64,000 bases of DNA from an uncultured Bacteroidales bacterium (GTDB taxonomy: Bacteria > Bacteroidota > Bacteroidia > Bacteroidales > Bacteroidaceae). The notes beneath the pieces were generated by a model. That model had not been told where the DNA came from and did no database searches. It saw nothing but the letters and a program-made list of their open reading frames with translations. Each line of letters starts with the position of its first letter. Within the stretch, counting starts at the first letter, position 1. The stretch lies in the NCBI GenBank assembly GCA_902798425.1, contig CADBWR010000008.1:62001-126000 (forward strand), read 5' to 3'. Shown piece after piece: positions 35,543 to 44,957 of the stretch. The translations under genes and the position numbers were made by a program.

Positions 35543-36204
35543 TTTTACTGTTTGTTGCGGTTTTGCCGCAACTAACATTACAGGCGCAAGAAAACTGGCG
35601 CGACTCGCTGACTGTACTGAACAAGCAGATAGCGCAGTCCTCGTGGTCTACCGACTTGCACCTACGCAAGGCTAATGCCAATCTGCAACTGAAGCAGTGG
35701 CAGTATGCCATCGATGAGTATAGCCTCGTCTTGCAGCGTGAGCCGCACAATCCTGCCGCCTTATTCTATCGCGCCTATGCCAACACCCACCTGCGACGTT
35801 TCGAACTGTCGCGAGCCGACCTTCTCGACTTGTTGGCCTTTGTGCCCCGCCACTTCGAGGCCCGTCTGTCGCTGGCTGTCGTCCTGCAGCAGTTGGGACG
35901 CAAGCAGGATGCGCTGGACCAGCTCAACCAGACCATCCAGCAGCATGCTGACTCTGCGGTGGCCTATGCTGCCCGTGCCAACCTGGAGCGCGACATGAAG
36001 CAAGACGAGGTGGCACTCTACGACTGGCAGCGTGCTGAGGAGCTGTCGCCGCGCGATGTGACCTATGTCGTCTCGCATGTCGACCTGCTCTTGGTGTTGG
36101 GACGTAAGACAGAGGCGCGCCGTGTGCTCGACGCTGCCGTCAAGCGTGGCATACCGCGCGGCATGCTGGCAGAATGGTACGGCAAGGTGAAAAGTGCAAA
36201 GTGA
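35512..36204 (+). CDS. Exported TPR-repeat protein
   Basis: A 230-residue protein with a signal peptide (about residues 1-25, ending TLQAQ) and about five TPR-like helix pairs across 35-225 (for example [20 protein letters not shown]). It is a probable periplasmic protein-interaction module without catalytic motifs. The start at 35512 overlaps the leuB 3' end, so it is co-transcribed with the leu operon. No functional link is evident. Confidence 0.75.
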   Translation: MDCRLYRKGLVLLFVAVLPQLTLQAQENWRDSLTVLNKQIAQSSWSTDLHLRKANANLQLKQWQYAIDEYSLVLQREPHNPAALFYRAYANTHLRRFELSRADLLDLLAFVPRHFEARLSLAVVLQQLGRKQDALDQLNQTIQQHADSAVAYAARANLERDMKQDEVALYDWQRAEELSPRDVTYVVSHVDLLLVLGRKTEARRVLDAAVKRGIPRGMLAEWYGKVKSAK

Positions 36205-36240
36205 TACAATAAAACGTTTAACGTTTACGTTAAAAAGAAT

Positions 36241-36969
36241 GTGAAGAAAGATAAGATTATTCGATTCATTAAGAATCTGGAGATGCCCACCAAGCGTCAG
36301 TACTTGTTGGGCTTTGCTTTTGTTGTTGCCCTGTTAGCCATTGTGCGCCCTTTTGTGACAGGTGAGAGTAGTGATGCTGTTGAAGATGAACAGTCTTCCC
36401 TAACTTCTCTAACTTCTCCCAAGAACCGCATCCTCTCTGTACCCAGCTATAAAGACGCTTTCCCCGACTTGCAGGAGACGCAGATTGTGGCTGCCAACAA
36501 GTGGGGCGTCAAGCCCGTCAAGAACCGCGAGGATGCCGAGGCACGCAAGAAGGAACTGGTGTATGTCGGCGAGAGTCCCTACTATCATGTCGACAAGCTC
36601 AACAGCTCCATTCCCTATCTGGTGCCACGCGCTGCCGTGCTGCTCCAGGACATCGGTCAGGCATTCTACGACAGCCTCTATATGAAGGGGGTGCCCTTGA
36701 ACCAACTCATCGTAACCAGCGTCTTGCGCACCAAGGACGATGTGGCCCGTCTGCAGCGCCACAACGGCAATGCCACCGACAACTCGTGCCACCTCTACGG
36801 CACCACCTTCGATATCTGCTATAACCGCTATCATGCTATTGGCCGTGAGGTGCGCAACGACACGCTGAAGTGGGTACTCTCTGAGGTGCTCCGCGACATT
36901 CGCCAGCAGAATCGTGCCTATATTAAGTACGAAGTCAAACAAGGCTGTTTCCATATGACGGTGAGATAA
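36241..36969 (+). CDS. DUF5715 family protein, M15/VanY-like
   Basis: A 242-residue protein starting at GTG. It has one N-terminal membrane anchor (QYLLGFAFVVALLAIVRPFV, about 20-39) and a periplasmic domain. The segment TSVLRTKDDVARLQRHNGNA, followed by DNSCHLYGTTFDICYNRY, resembles the S-R...H..G...D zinc site of M15 peptidoglycan carboxypeptidases, so a cell-wall role is plausible. Residues 51-60 are encoded by a CTAACTTCT repeat. It lies 36 bp after the TPR gene. Confidence 0.75.
   Translation: MKKDKIIRFIKNLEMPTKRQYLLGFAFVVALLAIVRPFVTGESSDAVEDEQSSLTSLTSPKNRILSVPSYKDAFPDLQETQIVAANKWGVKPVKNREDAEARKKELVYVGESPYYHVDKLNSSIPYLVPRAAVLLQDIGQAFYDSLYMKGVPLNQLIVTSVLRTKDDVARLQRHNGNATDNSCHLYGTTFDICYNRYHAIGREVRNDTLKWVLSEVLRDIRQQNRAYIKYEVKQGCFHMTVR
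36394..36420 (+). repeat. In-frame CTAACTTCT repeat in the DUF5715 gene
   Basis: TCTTCCCTAACTTCTCTAAC then TTCTCCC: nine-base units encoding SSLTSLTSP in the linker between the membrane anchor and the periplasmic domain. Confidence 0.6.
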
Positions 36970-37040
36970 GTCTGATGGCTGATGTTTGATGTCGTGCTGA
37001 ACATCAGATAGACCTCTGATTTTTTCGTATTTTTACAACA

Positions 37041-37931
37041 ATGAAACCAGCTCAGATATTTCACCAGTACATCTGGATTATCAATACGCTCAGGGCCTTT
37101 AGGCAGCTGACCTTCGAAGAGTTGAACCAGAAGTGGCAGGAGGATCAGATAGCTGATGGCAACCCACTGCAGCGGTCGTCGTTCAATCGGCATCGCGACG
37201 CTATTCTGGATATGTTTGGCATTGTCATCGATTGCGACAAAAAAAACTACCGCTACTTCATCAGCAATCAGGCGGTGCTCAGTGACGACAGCATTGAACG
37301 TTGGCTTTTCTCGACACTTACCGTGCATGGTGTACTGGCCGACAGTGCCGCAGTGAAGGAGCGTCTGGTGTTGGAGAATGCACCTGTCGGCGAGGAGTTT
37401 CTCGACATCGTCATTCGCGCCATCCGCACCAATCGCCGTCTTCGCATCGGCTATCAGAAGTTTCAGTCTGAGGGTTACGAGAAGGTGGTATGCCCCTATG
37501 CCTTGAAGCTGTTCCACCAGCGCTGGTACCTGTTGGCACTGAACGATAATGAGCAGATGCGCATCTATGCCCTGGATCGCATGACGATGTTGCAGCTGAC
37601 AGACAACACGTTTGAGATGCCAGTCGATTTCTCGCCACAGGCCTACTTCTCAGAATACTTTGGCGTGCTGACCGACAATACGCCTTTAGCCCATGTCGTC
37701 GTCCGTGCTCACAAGTGGATGCCCAACTACCTGCGCACGCTGCCTTTGCATCACACTCAGCGCGAATTGGCTTCTACTCCCTACTATGCTGACTTCTCTT
37801 TCGATATCCGTCCCACGTCTGATTTTCTGGGCGAACTGCTGAGGCATAGTGACGGCATCGAAGTGCTTCAACCACTTGAACTTCGCGAGAGGATGCGGCA
37901 AATGATAGCTGAAACTCTTAAAAGATATTAA
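37041..37931 (+). CDS. WYL-domain transcriptional regulator
   Basis: A 296-residue protein with an N-terminal winged-helix-like part (about 1-80), a WYL ligand-binding domain (about 130-210, core HQRWYLLALND near 156 with the WYL tripeptide itself) and a WCX C-terminal extension. Such proteins bind DNA or nucleotides and often sense nucleic-acid ligands. The target is unknown. It is monocistronic, with a TATTTTTA element upstream and a strong terminator after. Confidence 0.85.
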   Translation: MKPAQIFHQYIWIINTLRAFRQLTFEELNQKWQEDQIADGNPLQRSSFNRHRDAILDMFGIVIDCDKKNYRYFISNQAVLSDDSIERWLFSTLTVHGVLADSAAVKERLVLENAPVGEEFLDIVIRAIRTNRRLRIGYQKFQSEGYEKVVCPYALKLFHQRWYLLALNDNEQMRIYALDRMTMLQLTDNTFEMPVDFSPQAYFSEYFGVLTDNTPLAHVVVRAHKWMPNYLRTLPLHHTQRELASTPYYADFSFDIRPTSDFLGELLRHSDGIEVLQPLELRERMRQMIAETLKRY

Positions 37932-37939
37932 AAACTTAT

Positions 37940-37966
37940 AGGGTGTCCCGACTTTTGGGACACCCT
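37940..37966. terminator. Hairpin after the WYL regulator gene
   Basis: AGGGTGTCCC pairs perfectly with GGGACACCCT around GACTTTT. It is followed by the TATATTTG box (37973-37980) of the small gene downstream. Confidence 0.8.
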
Positions 37967-37972
37967 GTGTTG

Positions 37973-37980
37973 TATATTTG
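37973..37980 (+). promoter_or_regulatory. -7 box for the 47-residue membrane protein
   Basis: TATATTTG. Just downstream CACTCGAT (37981-37988) pairs with ATCGAGTG (38011-38018), giving an 8-bp hairpin in the 5' untranslated region that ends four bases before the ATG. Confidence 0.6.
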
Positions 37981-38021
37981 CACTCGATCTTAAATAACAA
38001 CTAAAAAATAATCGAGTGTCT

Positions 38022-38165
38022 ATGGAAAATTATGTATCATTGATGGTGTTGCTCATCGTTTTCACAGGTCTTATGTTGCTTGTGGCGTATGTTGCCGATG
38101 CGCTTGTTTGCAAGTGCCTTAAATGGTTAGGGCTTAATGAAATGTCTTTACAGTCGAAAAGTTAA
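38022..38165 (+). CDS. Small single-span membrane protein
   Basis: A 47-residue frame starting MENYVSLMVLLIVFTG, with one hydrophobic segment (about 6-28) and a short basic, Cys-containing tail ending LQSKS. It has its own promoter, a structured 5' leader and a perfect hairpin 28 bases after the stop, which argues for a real gene. I do not recognise the family. Confidence 0.6.
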   Translation: MENYVSLMVLLIVFTGLMLLVAYVADALVCKCLKWLGLNEMSLQSKS

Positions 38166-38193
38166 TCATTAAACTATTAATCGCAAAACGACA

Positions 38194-38227
38194 CATAAAG
38201 CCGCAGTTTCACGTCTGCGGCTTTATG
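38194..38227. terminator. Hairpin after the small membrane protein gene
   Basis: CATAAAGCCGCAG pairs perfectly with CTGCGGCTTTATG around an 8-base loop. Only a weak T-rich stretch follows. Confidence 0.75.
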
Positions 38228-38471
38228 GAATTTATTCAAGAAAAACAGTGTCACTGTCACGTGTAATCAACTGGAAAGCATTGAGTTAGGTGTGACACTT
38301 AGCCTATCTCGTTTCTGTATTAGCTGTATTAGTGGAAAATTCTCTAGAGAATTTTTGCTAAGAACAGCTGATTTATTGCTGTTTTAGGCTGATTTTTCCT
38401 TCGTGATTTAATTATTAACTCACTCAAGTACTTTTGGCGACATTTGAATATAGGAACTATAACAAATAGTT
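38228..38471. other. Intergenic region with several palindromes
   Basis: No gene is seen. It contains a perfect 20-bp palindrome AAAATTCTCTAGAGAATTTT (38336-38355), AACAGC/GCTGTT arms just after it, a GTGTCAC/GTGACAC pair further left, and GAACTAT/ATAGTTC at the right edge beside the cyclophilin stop. Confidence 0.55.
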
Positions 38472-39173
38472 CTATGGCAAGAGGGTCATCTTTACAGCAA
38501 TGTCGGCAATGGGGCGATTGGCGGGAGTAGTGGGACTGGCCTGAATCTTCTCTACCACATCAAGGCCTTGCTCGACCTCACCGAACACGGTGTATTCACC
38601 ATCCAGGTGAGGGGTGCCGCCATAGGTGGCATAGATGTGCTGTTGGGTGGCATTGAGTCCGCCCGTTTCTGGGTGTTCCATGCGCATCTTGTCAACAAGG
38701 TACTCCATCTGGCGAGGACTATAGGTGCGTCCCCATACGATGTAGAACTGAGAACCGCCACTGCGACGCTCAGGATTGACATCGTCCGGTTCACGGGCTG
38801 CTGCCAGTGCTCCACGCTTGTGGTAGAGTCCGTCGCGTATTTCCGCTTCCAGCGTATAGCCTGGACCACCGCTACCCAGCACGGCGTCGGCAGGAGCACC
38901 CTTGGAATTGGGGTCGCCGCCCTGAATCATAAATCCCTTGATGACACGATGAAACAGGGTGTTATCATAATAGCCCTCCTTGACCAGACGAACAAAATTG
39001 TCGCGGTGGAGGGGTGTGGCGTCATAGAGTCGAACAACGATGTCGCCCAGCGGGGTCTCTATCTTTACCCTGACATTCCCTTGGGTGATGGTCGACAGAC
39101 TGTCATTGGGTGACTGTGCTACTGCCAACATGGTGATGGTGGCAAAGAGCAAGCTAAGAACAACTCTTCTCAT
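38472..39173 (-). CDS. Cyclophilin-type peptidyl-prolyl isomerase, exported
   Basis: A 233-residue periplasmic proline isomerase. A signal peptide (MRRVVLSLLFATITMLAVAQ) precedes the cyclophilin domain, with FHRVIKGFMIQGGDP near 75 and GGSQFYIVWGR near 133, which carry the catalytic Arg/Phe/Gln set. It starts within the stop of the ABC ATPase gene (ATGA overlap), so the two form an operon. Confidence 0.9.
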   Translation of the reverse strand: MRRVVLSLLFATITMLAVAQSPNDSLSTITQGNVRVKIETPLGDIVVRLYDATPLHRDNFVRLVKEGYYDNTLFHRVIKGFMIQGGDPNSKGAPADAVLGSGGPGYTLEAEIRDGLYHKRGALAAAREPDDVNPERRSGGSQFYIVWGRTYSPRQMEYLVDKMRMEHPETGGLNATQQHIYATYGGTPHLDGEYTVFGEVEQGLDVVEKIQASPTTPANRPIADIAVKMTLLP

Positions 39174-39916
39174 TCTGCTCCGAAGTAGGCTTCGAGTTCG
39201 GTACGTGCGCTGCCCTCGCTATTGGGCAGATCGCGAATGACAACACCATGCTCAAGCAGCGCGATGCGGGTAGAGATGTCTACCGTGTGCTGCAGGTTGT
39301 GGCTGGAGATGAGAATGGTGGCTCCCGTCTGCCGCTGGTAGTCTGTGAGCAAGTGCTTCAGAACCAACTGCGAGGTGGGGTCGAGGAAGTTGAAGGGCTC
39401 GTCGAGAATGACAATTTCTGGCTTGCGGAGTAGGGCGGAGATGATGCCCACCTTCATCTTGTTGCCTGCGGAGAGATTGCGGATGAGCTTCTTCTGTCCG
39501 AAGATTTCGCCACCGGAGAAGCGCTCAAAGTCCTGCAGGCGCTCGTCGACCTGCTGCTGTGTCATGCCCGACACCTTGCCTAAGAAGGAAAAGTACTCCT
39601 CAGGGGTGAGGAAGTCGATGAGGAAGCCCTCATCGATATAGGCACCGACATGCTGCTTCCAGGCTTCGCTGTCAACGGGGTTGATACCCGACGGAGAACC
39701 GTCGGGCATGGCGGACGGCGACGGAGCAGCGAAGACGTACTCCACGGAGCCTTCGTCGGCTTTGAGCAAGTCAAGGAGCATGCGGAAGAGAGTCGTCTTA
39801 CCTGCTCCGTTGTTACCTACAAGCCCCAGGATGTCGCCATTGTTGATCTGAAACGATGGGATATCGCAGGCTATTGTGTCGCCAAACTGCTTCTTGAGAT
39901 TCTCAATCTTAATCAT
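39170..39916 (-). CDS. ABC transporter ATP-binding protein
   Basis: A 248-residue ABC ATPase: Walker A GLVGNNGAGKTTLF near 32, signature NLSAGNKMKVG near 155, Walker B EIVILDEPFNFLDP near 175, H-loop SSHNL near 212. No permease gene is adjacent. A Pro/Ser-rich insert (about residues 65-83) between Walker A and the Q-loop is encoded by a perfect DNA palindrome. The last bases overlap the cyclophilin start. Confidence 0.9.
   Translation of the reverse strand: MIKIENLKKQFGDTIACDIPSFQINNGDILGLVGNNGAGKTTLFRMLLDLLKADEGSVEYVFAAPSPSAMPDGSPSGINPVDSEAWKQHVGAYIDEGFLIDFLTPEEYFSFLGKVSGMTQQQVDERLQDFERFSGGEIFGQKKLIRNLSAGNKMKVGIISALLRKPEIVILDEPFNFLDPTSQLVLKHLLTDYQRQTGATILISSHNLQHTVDISTRIALLEHGVVIRDLPNSEGSARTELEAYFGAE
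39687..39706. repeat. Palindrome inside the ABC ATPase gene
   Basis: CCCGACGG-AGAA-CCGTCGGG, perfect, with flanking GGACGGCGACGG. It is read in frame on the minus strand as PDGSPSG within a longer Ala/Pro/Ser-rich insert. Confidence 0.75.
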
Positions 39917-39933
39917 GGTTGTATGTTTTGGGC

Positions 39934-40013
39934 AAGGACTACAGGACTAAAAGAACTATTCTTCACCTTATGAAGCAATAAAAGTAGTCCTGGCAGTCCT
40001 ATAGTCCTTGCTG
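39934..40013. repeat. Intergenic inverted repeat between secA and the ABC ATPase gene
   Basis: GCAAGGACTA (39934-39943) pairs with TAGTCCTTGC (40004-40013), and inside it CAGGACT (39944-39950) pairs with AGTCCTG (39988-39994). Repeated GGACT units give an extended hairpin immediately after the secA stop. Confidence 0.7.
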
Positions 40014-40017
40014 ATTA

Positions 40018-43000
40018 TTATACTAAGCCGCGGCCGTGGCAGTTCTTGAACTTCTTGCCAGAACCACAGGGACAGGGATCGTTGCGGCCGGGCAGCTTAT
40101 CCTTGATGATGGGAGCCTGCGGCTGGCGGGCACGGGTGTCCTGAGCGGCAGCTGCTGCCTGGTTGGGGTCGGTCATCTGCTCCTGCGAGAGGTTCTGCTT
40201 CGACTCCGTGTATTGCTGGCGCTGGGTGTGCTGCTCGGGAGCGGCCTCCTGCACCTGCTGCATCTCAGGAATCTGAGCACGCATAAGGATGGAGACGGAG
40301 CGGTTGTTCATGGTGTTGACCATATTGTCGAACAGCTTGACAGACTCCAGCTTGAAGATGAGCAGCGGGTCTTTCTGCTCGTAAGAGGCATTCTGTACGG
40401 AGTGCTTCAGCTCGTCGAGCTCGCGGAGGTTCTCCTTCCAAGCCTCATCGATGATGTGGAGCAGAATCTGCTTCTCGAACTCCTTGACAACCGACTTGCA
40501 CTCGGTGTCGTAGGCTTCCTTGAGGTTGCAGGGGATGTTGTACATCTTACGACCGTCTGTCAGGGGTACTACGATGCGCTCGTACATAGCACCCTGGTTC
40601 TCGTAGACCTGCTTGATGACGGGCATAGCGACCTCCTGAACGTGCTCCATCTTGCGTTTGAAGTTGCCCATTGCTACCTGGAAGACCTCCTCGCAGAGTT
40701 CTTCGTGGTTCTTGTTGATGAACTCCTCGCTGGTGAAGGGGCACTCCATGGCGAATATCTTGATGAACTGCTCCTTGCAGCCCTCGTAGTCGTTGGTCTC
40801 GATGATATTGACAACGCGGTCCCAGATGGTGTTAGAGATGTCCATACCGATGCGCTCACCCATAAGTGCGTGACGGCGCTTGCCATAAACAACGGTACGC
40901 TGCTTGTTCATGACGTCATCGTACTCCAGCAGACGCTTACGAATGCCGAAGTTGTTCTCCTCGACCTTCTTCTGGGCACGCTCTACCTGCTTGGAAATCA
41001 TAGGACTCTCCAGCATCTCGCCCTCCTTGAAACCGAGCTTGTCCATTACGGTAGCGATACGCTCAGAACCGAACAGACGCATCAGCTTGTCTTCCAGTGA
41101 GATGAAGAACAGCGAAGAACCTGGGTCGCCCTGACGTCCGGCACGACCGCGCAGCTGGCGGTCTACTCGACGAGACTCATGGCGCTCAGTACCGATGATA
41201 GCCAAACCACCGGCAGCCTTTACCTCAGGCGACAGCTTGATATCGGTACCACGACCAGCCATGTTGGTGGCAATGGTAACAGCACCCTTTCCGTTGGAGT
41301 CCTGCTGACCAGCGAGAGCCACAATGTCGGCCTCCTTCTGGTGCAACTTGGCGTTCAGTACCTGGTGGGGAATACCCTCGCGTTTGCCTGTCTCAGGATT
41401 CGTGTACATATCGAGCATGCGTGACAGCAGTTCAGAAATCTCGACGCTGGTGGTACCAATCAGAGTAGGACGGCCTGCATTGCGCAGACGAACGACTTCC
41501 TCGATGACGGCCTTGTACTTCTCGCGGGCGGTCTTATAGATGCGGTCGTCCATATCGTCGCGGATAACAGGACGGTTGGTGGGAATCTCAACGACATCGA
41601 GCTTGTAGATGTCCCAGAACTCGCCCGCCTCTGTAGAAGCGGTACCGGTCATACCTGCCAACTTGTGGTACATGCGGAAGTAGTTCTGCAGGGTAATGGT
41701 GGCAAAAGTCTGCGTAGCAGCCTCGACCTTGACGTGCTCCTTGGCCTCGACAGCCTGGTGCAGACCATCGCTCCAACGGCGACCTTCCATGATACGACCT
41801 GTCTGCTCGTCGACAATCTTTACCTCGCCATCGATGACCACGTATTCGTCATCCTTATTGAACATACAGTAGGCCTTGAGCAACTGCTGCAGGGTGTGGA
41901 CACGCTCAGACTGTACGGCATAGTGCTGCAGCATCTCGTCTTTCTTGTTGATGCGCTCCTCGTCAGAGAGTGAGGTGTCGCCCTCCAAGGCAGAGAGTTG
42001 TGAGGTGATATCGGGCAGGACGAAGAGCTCTGCATCGCCCACCTGCTTAGCCAGCCAGGCAGTACCCTTGTCGGTGAGATCGCAGGAGTTTAGCTTCTCG
42101 TCGACCACGAAATAGAGGGGCTCGACGACCTCCGGCATGCGGCGGTTGTTGTTCTCCATATAGGTCTCCTCAGTCTTGAGCATACCGCTCTTGATGCCGT
42201 CCTCAGAGAGGAACTTGATGAGGGGCTTGTTCTTAGGCATGGACTTATGAGAACGGTAGAGTGCCAGGAAACCCTCGTCGAGCAGCTTCTGGTCGTTCTT
42301 TTCACGGCCTTCGGCAATCTTCTGCTTGGCATCAGCCAGATACTGGGTAGCCAACTGCTTCTGTACACCAACGAGTTTCTCGACCAGGGGCTGGTACTCC
42401 TCGAACATCTGATCGTCGCCCTTGGGCACAGGACCAGAGATGATAAGCGGTGTACGGGCATCGTCAATCAGCACGGAGTCGACCTCATCGACGATGGCGT
42501 AGTTGTGGGCGCGCTGTACGAGGTCGCTGGGCGAGATGGCCATGTTGTCGCGGAGATAGTCGAAGCCGAACTCGTTGTTCGTACCGAAGGTGATATCAGC
42601 CTGGTAGGCACGGCGGCGTTCCTCAGAATTTGGACGGTGCTTGTCGATACAGTCGACAGAGAGACCGTGGAACATGTAGAGCGGACCCATCCATTCAGAG
42701 TCACGCTTGGCCAGATAGTCGTTCACGGTTACTACGTGAACACCATTGCCTGTCAGAGCGTTGAGGAAGACAGGGAGGGTAGCGACGAGCGTCTTACCTT
42801 CACCGGTAGCCATCTCGGCAATCTTACCCTGATGGAGTACGGTACCACCGAAGAGCTGTACGTCGTAGTGTACCATCTCCCATTTCAAGTCGTTGCCACC
42901 GGCTGTCCAGTGGTTGTGATAGATGGCCTTGTCGCCATCGATGGTGATGAAGTCCTTGTTGGGGTCGGCAGCCAACTCACGGTCGAAGTCGGTAGCGGTG

Positions 43001-43386
43001 ACAACGGTATCCTCGTTCTCGGCAAAGCGGCGGGCAGTCTCCTTGACAATGGCGAATACCTCTGGCATAACCTCGTCGAGGGCCTTCTCGTAGATGTCGA
43101 GCACTTCTTTCTCCAGCTTGTCTATTTGGGCGAAGATGTCGGCGCGCTCGTCAATGGGCGTCTCCTCGATGGTTGCCTTGAGTTTCTCAATCTCTTCTTT
43201 CTGTGCTTTGGCAGAGTCTTGTACCTGGTGCTGTATGTCCTTTGTACGTTGACGAAGGGCGTCGTTGTCGAGCTTCTGTACCTCTGGGTAGACGGCTTTC
43301 ACCTTTTCTACCAATGGCTGGATGAGCTTCATGTCGCGTGAGGACTTGTCGCCAAACAGCGAACGTAAAAACTTGTTGAAATTCAT
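40018..43386 (-). CDS. secA: Preprotein translocase ATPase SecA
   Basis: An 1122-residue motor that drives preproteins through SecYEG. Motifs are the Walker [16 protein letters not shown] near 190, the DEAD-type [15 protein letters not shown] near 300, the second motor domain [10 protein letters not shown] and [18 protein letters not shown] near 720-770, and a C-terminal zinc motif [17 protein letters not shown]. It is longer than the E. coli protein, as expected for Bacteroidetes, with an N-terminal charged helical insertion and a Gln-rich linker before the zinc motif. It has its own promoter. Confidence 0.98.
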   Translation of the reverse strand: MNFNKFLRSLFGDKSSRDMKLIQPLVEKVKAVYPEVQKLDNDALRQRTKDIQHQVQDSAKAQKEEIEKLKATIEETPIDERADIFAQIDKLEKEVLDIYEKALDEVMPEVFAIVKETARRFAENEDTVVTATDFDRELAADPNKDFITIDGDKAIYHNHWTAGGNDLKWEMVHYDVQLFGGTVLHQGKIAEMATGEGKTLVATLPVFLNALTGNGVHVVTVNDYLAKRDSEWMGPLYMFHGLSVDCIDKHRPNSEERRRAYQADITFGTNNEFGFDYLRDNMAISPSDLVQRAHNYAIVDEVDSVLIDDARTPLIISGPVPKGDDQMFEEYQPLVEKLVGVQKQLATQYLADAKQKIAEGREKNDQKLLDEGFLALYRSHKSMPKNKPLIKFLSEDGIKSGMLKTEETYMENNNRRMPEVVEPLYFVVDEKLNSCDLTDKGTAWLAKQVGDAELFVLPDITSQLSALEGDTSLSDEERINKKDEMLQHYAVQSERVHTLQQLLKAYCMFNKDDEYVVIDGEVKIVDEQTGRIMEGRRWSDGLHQAVEAKEHVKVEAATQTFATITLQNYFRMYHKLAGMTGTASTEAGEFWDIYKLDVVEIPTNRPVIRDDMDDRIYKTAREKYKAVIEEVVRLRNAGRPTLIGTTSVEISELLSRMLDMYTNPETGKREGIPHQVLNAKLHQKEADIVALAGQQDSNGKGAVTIATNMAGRGTDIKLSPEVKAAGGLAIIGTERHESRRVDRQLRGRAGRQGDPGSSLFFISLEDKLMRLFGSERIATVMDKLGFKEGEMLESPMISKQVERAQKKVEENNFGIRKRLLEYDDVMNKQRTVVYGKRRHALMGERIGMDISNTIWDRVVNIIETNDYEGCKEQFIKIFAMECPFTSEEFINKNHEELCEEVFQVAMGNFKRKMEHVQEVAMPVIKQVYENQGAMYERIVVPLTDGRKMYNIPCNLKEAYDTECKSVVKEFEKQILLHIIDEAWKENLRELDELKHSVQNASYEQKDPLLIFKLESVKLFDNMVNTMNNRSVSILMRAQIPEMQQVQEAAPEQHTQRQQYTESKQNLSQEQMTDPNQAAAAAQDTRARQPQAPIIKDKLPGRNDPCPCGSGKKFKNCHGRGLV

Positions 43387-43442
43387 ATCTTTTATTTACT
43401 GATTTTGTCGATTTACTATGATTGGTTTGATTACAACGGCTG

Positions 43443-43450
43443 CAAAGGTA
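43443..43450 (-). promoter_or_regulatory. secA promoter -7 box
   Basis: TACCTTTG on the minus strand, followed by GCAGCC, 57 bases upstream of the secA ATG. Confidence 0.65.
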
Positions 43451-43505
43451 CGAAAAAATTTCCGTACTTCTGCTTACCTCTTTTATTTTTTAACCTTATT
43501 AATGA

Positions 43506-44957
43506 CTAAAAAAGAGGTTCTGAAGAGCAAGCATTGGGGGCTCTGATGCGGATGATGCGTGCAATGGTGGGCGCAATGGCATCCGTAGTGACAGGAGTTT
43601 GTACACGCTGTGACTTAACACCAGCCCCGAAGAAAATGATGGGGAAGGGGATGTTGCTGACGCGTGATGTCGTTGATTTGTGGTTGCTCTCGTTGACGAG
43701 TTCCCAGCCTGGGGCAATGTCTATGAGCAGGTCGCCGCACTTCTCGACATTGAAGCCGTTGCGAATGCGCTCCAACTGATAGCTGTCGCTGGTAATCAGT
43801 TGGTTAGCGGTGTAGACATTACGCACACCGGACAGTTGCATGATGAACTCCTGAGCACGGCGCAGGAGGTCGCCCGTATTGATGTTTTTACGCTCCAGCA
43901 ACTTGTGGTCCAGGAATAGTTGGTTGCGGTAGATTGACTCAACATACTGGGCGGTGCCAAAAGAGGCGCCGAGGTACATGTTCAGCAGGTTGGCTGTGCG
44001 CTGTATATCGAACTTACCCGTAGGAATACGGTATTTCTCGTTGTTGTTCTGTTCATTCTCTACACGTGCAGACCCTGTACTGGTAAGTACAAAAAGCACG
44101 CGGTCCAAGGGAAAGCGGCGGCTGATGCTGTCGACGAGCACGGAGATGGTGCGGTCAAGCGCTGCATAGCCCTCCATATTGGGAGTAACAGAGTAGCCTA
44201 TGCTGAGCAGGTCGGGTTTATCGTCAAGGCCCATACCGCCATTTGACAGACATTCCAATGATATATCGGTAACGCTAGCATTGGCATCAATGGTGACGCT
44301 CTTGTTGATTGCAGCAGTCTTTTTATTTTTGGTACCCTTCTTTGCAGCATCGGCCTTCTGTTTTACGATGGGCTTGTAGAGGCGGGCAAAGCCACGCAGC
44401 CATTGGTTAACGGGTTCGTAATAGCTGCTTATAACCCATTGGCCTGACTGTATCCAGGCAGCACCATCGGCAGCGTGACCGGCTGACAGAATGGCATTAT
44501 CGGGTGTTGCGGCAAAGGCAAAAACGCGCGAGACACCATTGGAGGCTATCTTCAGCTCATCGCCCAGCGTAGAGGTACCTAACTGTCGGGGCGAGTAGCC
44601 CTGGCGCTGGTCGTGGACGGCCCGCACAGGGCGTAACGTGTTGCGGTCGAGCCATTCCTCACCAGTAATGCCGTGGTAGTAGGGCGTAGTACCTGTAGAC
44701 AGCGTGGCAGCTGCCGAGGAACGGTCTACAGGGGTGAAGTTGTATGAGGCATTGGTGTAGAACGTTCCCTCTGTCAACAGCCGACGCAGACCGTTAGGAC
44801 CGTAAAGCGGTGAGAATGTCTCCAGATGGTCTGTGCGCAACTCGTCGACAGTGATGGACACCACCAACTTAGGTGCTTGTGGAACGGCTTGTGCGACAGC
44901 TTCGTTGCCAAAGGCCAATGCGGAGATCAGGGTTATATAGATGTATTTATTGCTCAT
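43506..44957 (-). CDS. Degenerate alkaline-phosphatase-superfamily protein
   Basis: A 483-residue exported protein (signal about 1-22) with the overall layout of PafA-type alkaline phosphatases: VVSITVDELRTDHLETF near 33, an active-site-like VDRSSAAATLSTGTTPYYHG near 75, and a C-terminal FPIIFFGAGVK. The metal motifs seem altered. Where the family has a D-H (TADHG) the text reads LTSTGSARVE, and where it has DYVGH it reads SVTPNMEGY. It is therefore probably inactive as a phosphatase and may be a binding or assembly protein. The start (MSNKYIYIT) overlaps the upstream DUF4105 gene by 11 bases. Confidence 0.75.
   Translation of the reverse strand: MSNKYIYITLISALAFGNEAVAQAVPQAPKLVVSITVDELRTDHLETFSPLYGPNGLRRLLTEGTFYTNASYNFTPVDRSSAAATLSTGTTPYYHGITGEEWLDRNTLRPVRAVHDQRQGYSPRQLGTSTLGDELKIASNGVSRVFAFAATPDNAILSAGHAADGAAWIQSGQWVISSYYEPVNQWLRGFARLYKPIVKQKADAAKKGTKNKKTAAINKSVTIDANASVTDISLECLSNGGMGLDDKPDLLSIGYSVTPNMEGYAALDRTISVLVDSISRRFPLDRVLFVLTSTGSARVENEQNNNEKYRIPTGKFDIQRTANLLNMYLGASFGTAQYVESIYRNQLFLDHKLLERKNINTGDLLRRAQEFIMQLSGVRNVYTANQLITSDSYQLERIRNGFNVEKCGDLLIDIAPGWELVNESNHKSTTSRVSNIPFPIIFFGAGVKSQRVQTPVTTDAIAPTIARIIRIRAPNACSSEPLF

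Noticed and set aside
42247..43341. A 364-codon plus-strand frame opposite secA
   Set aside because: It is antisense to conserved SecA motor motifs and has no promoter or recognisable domain.
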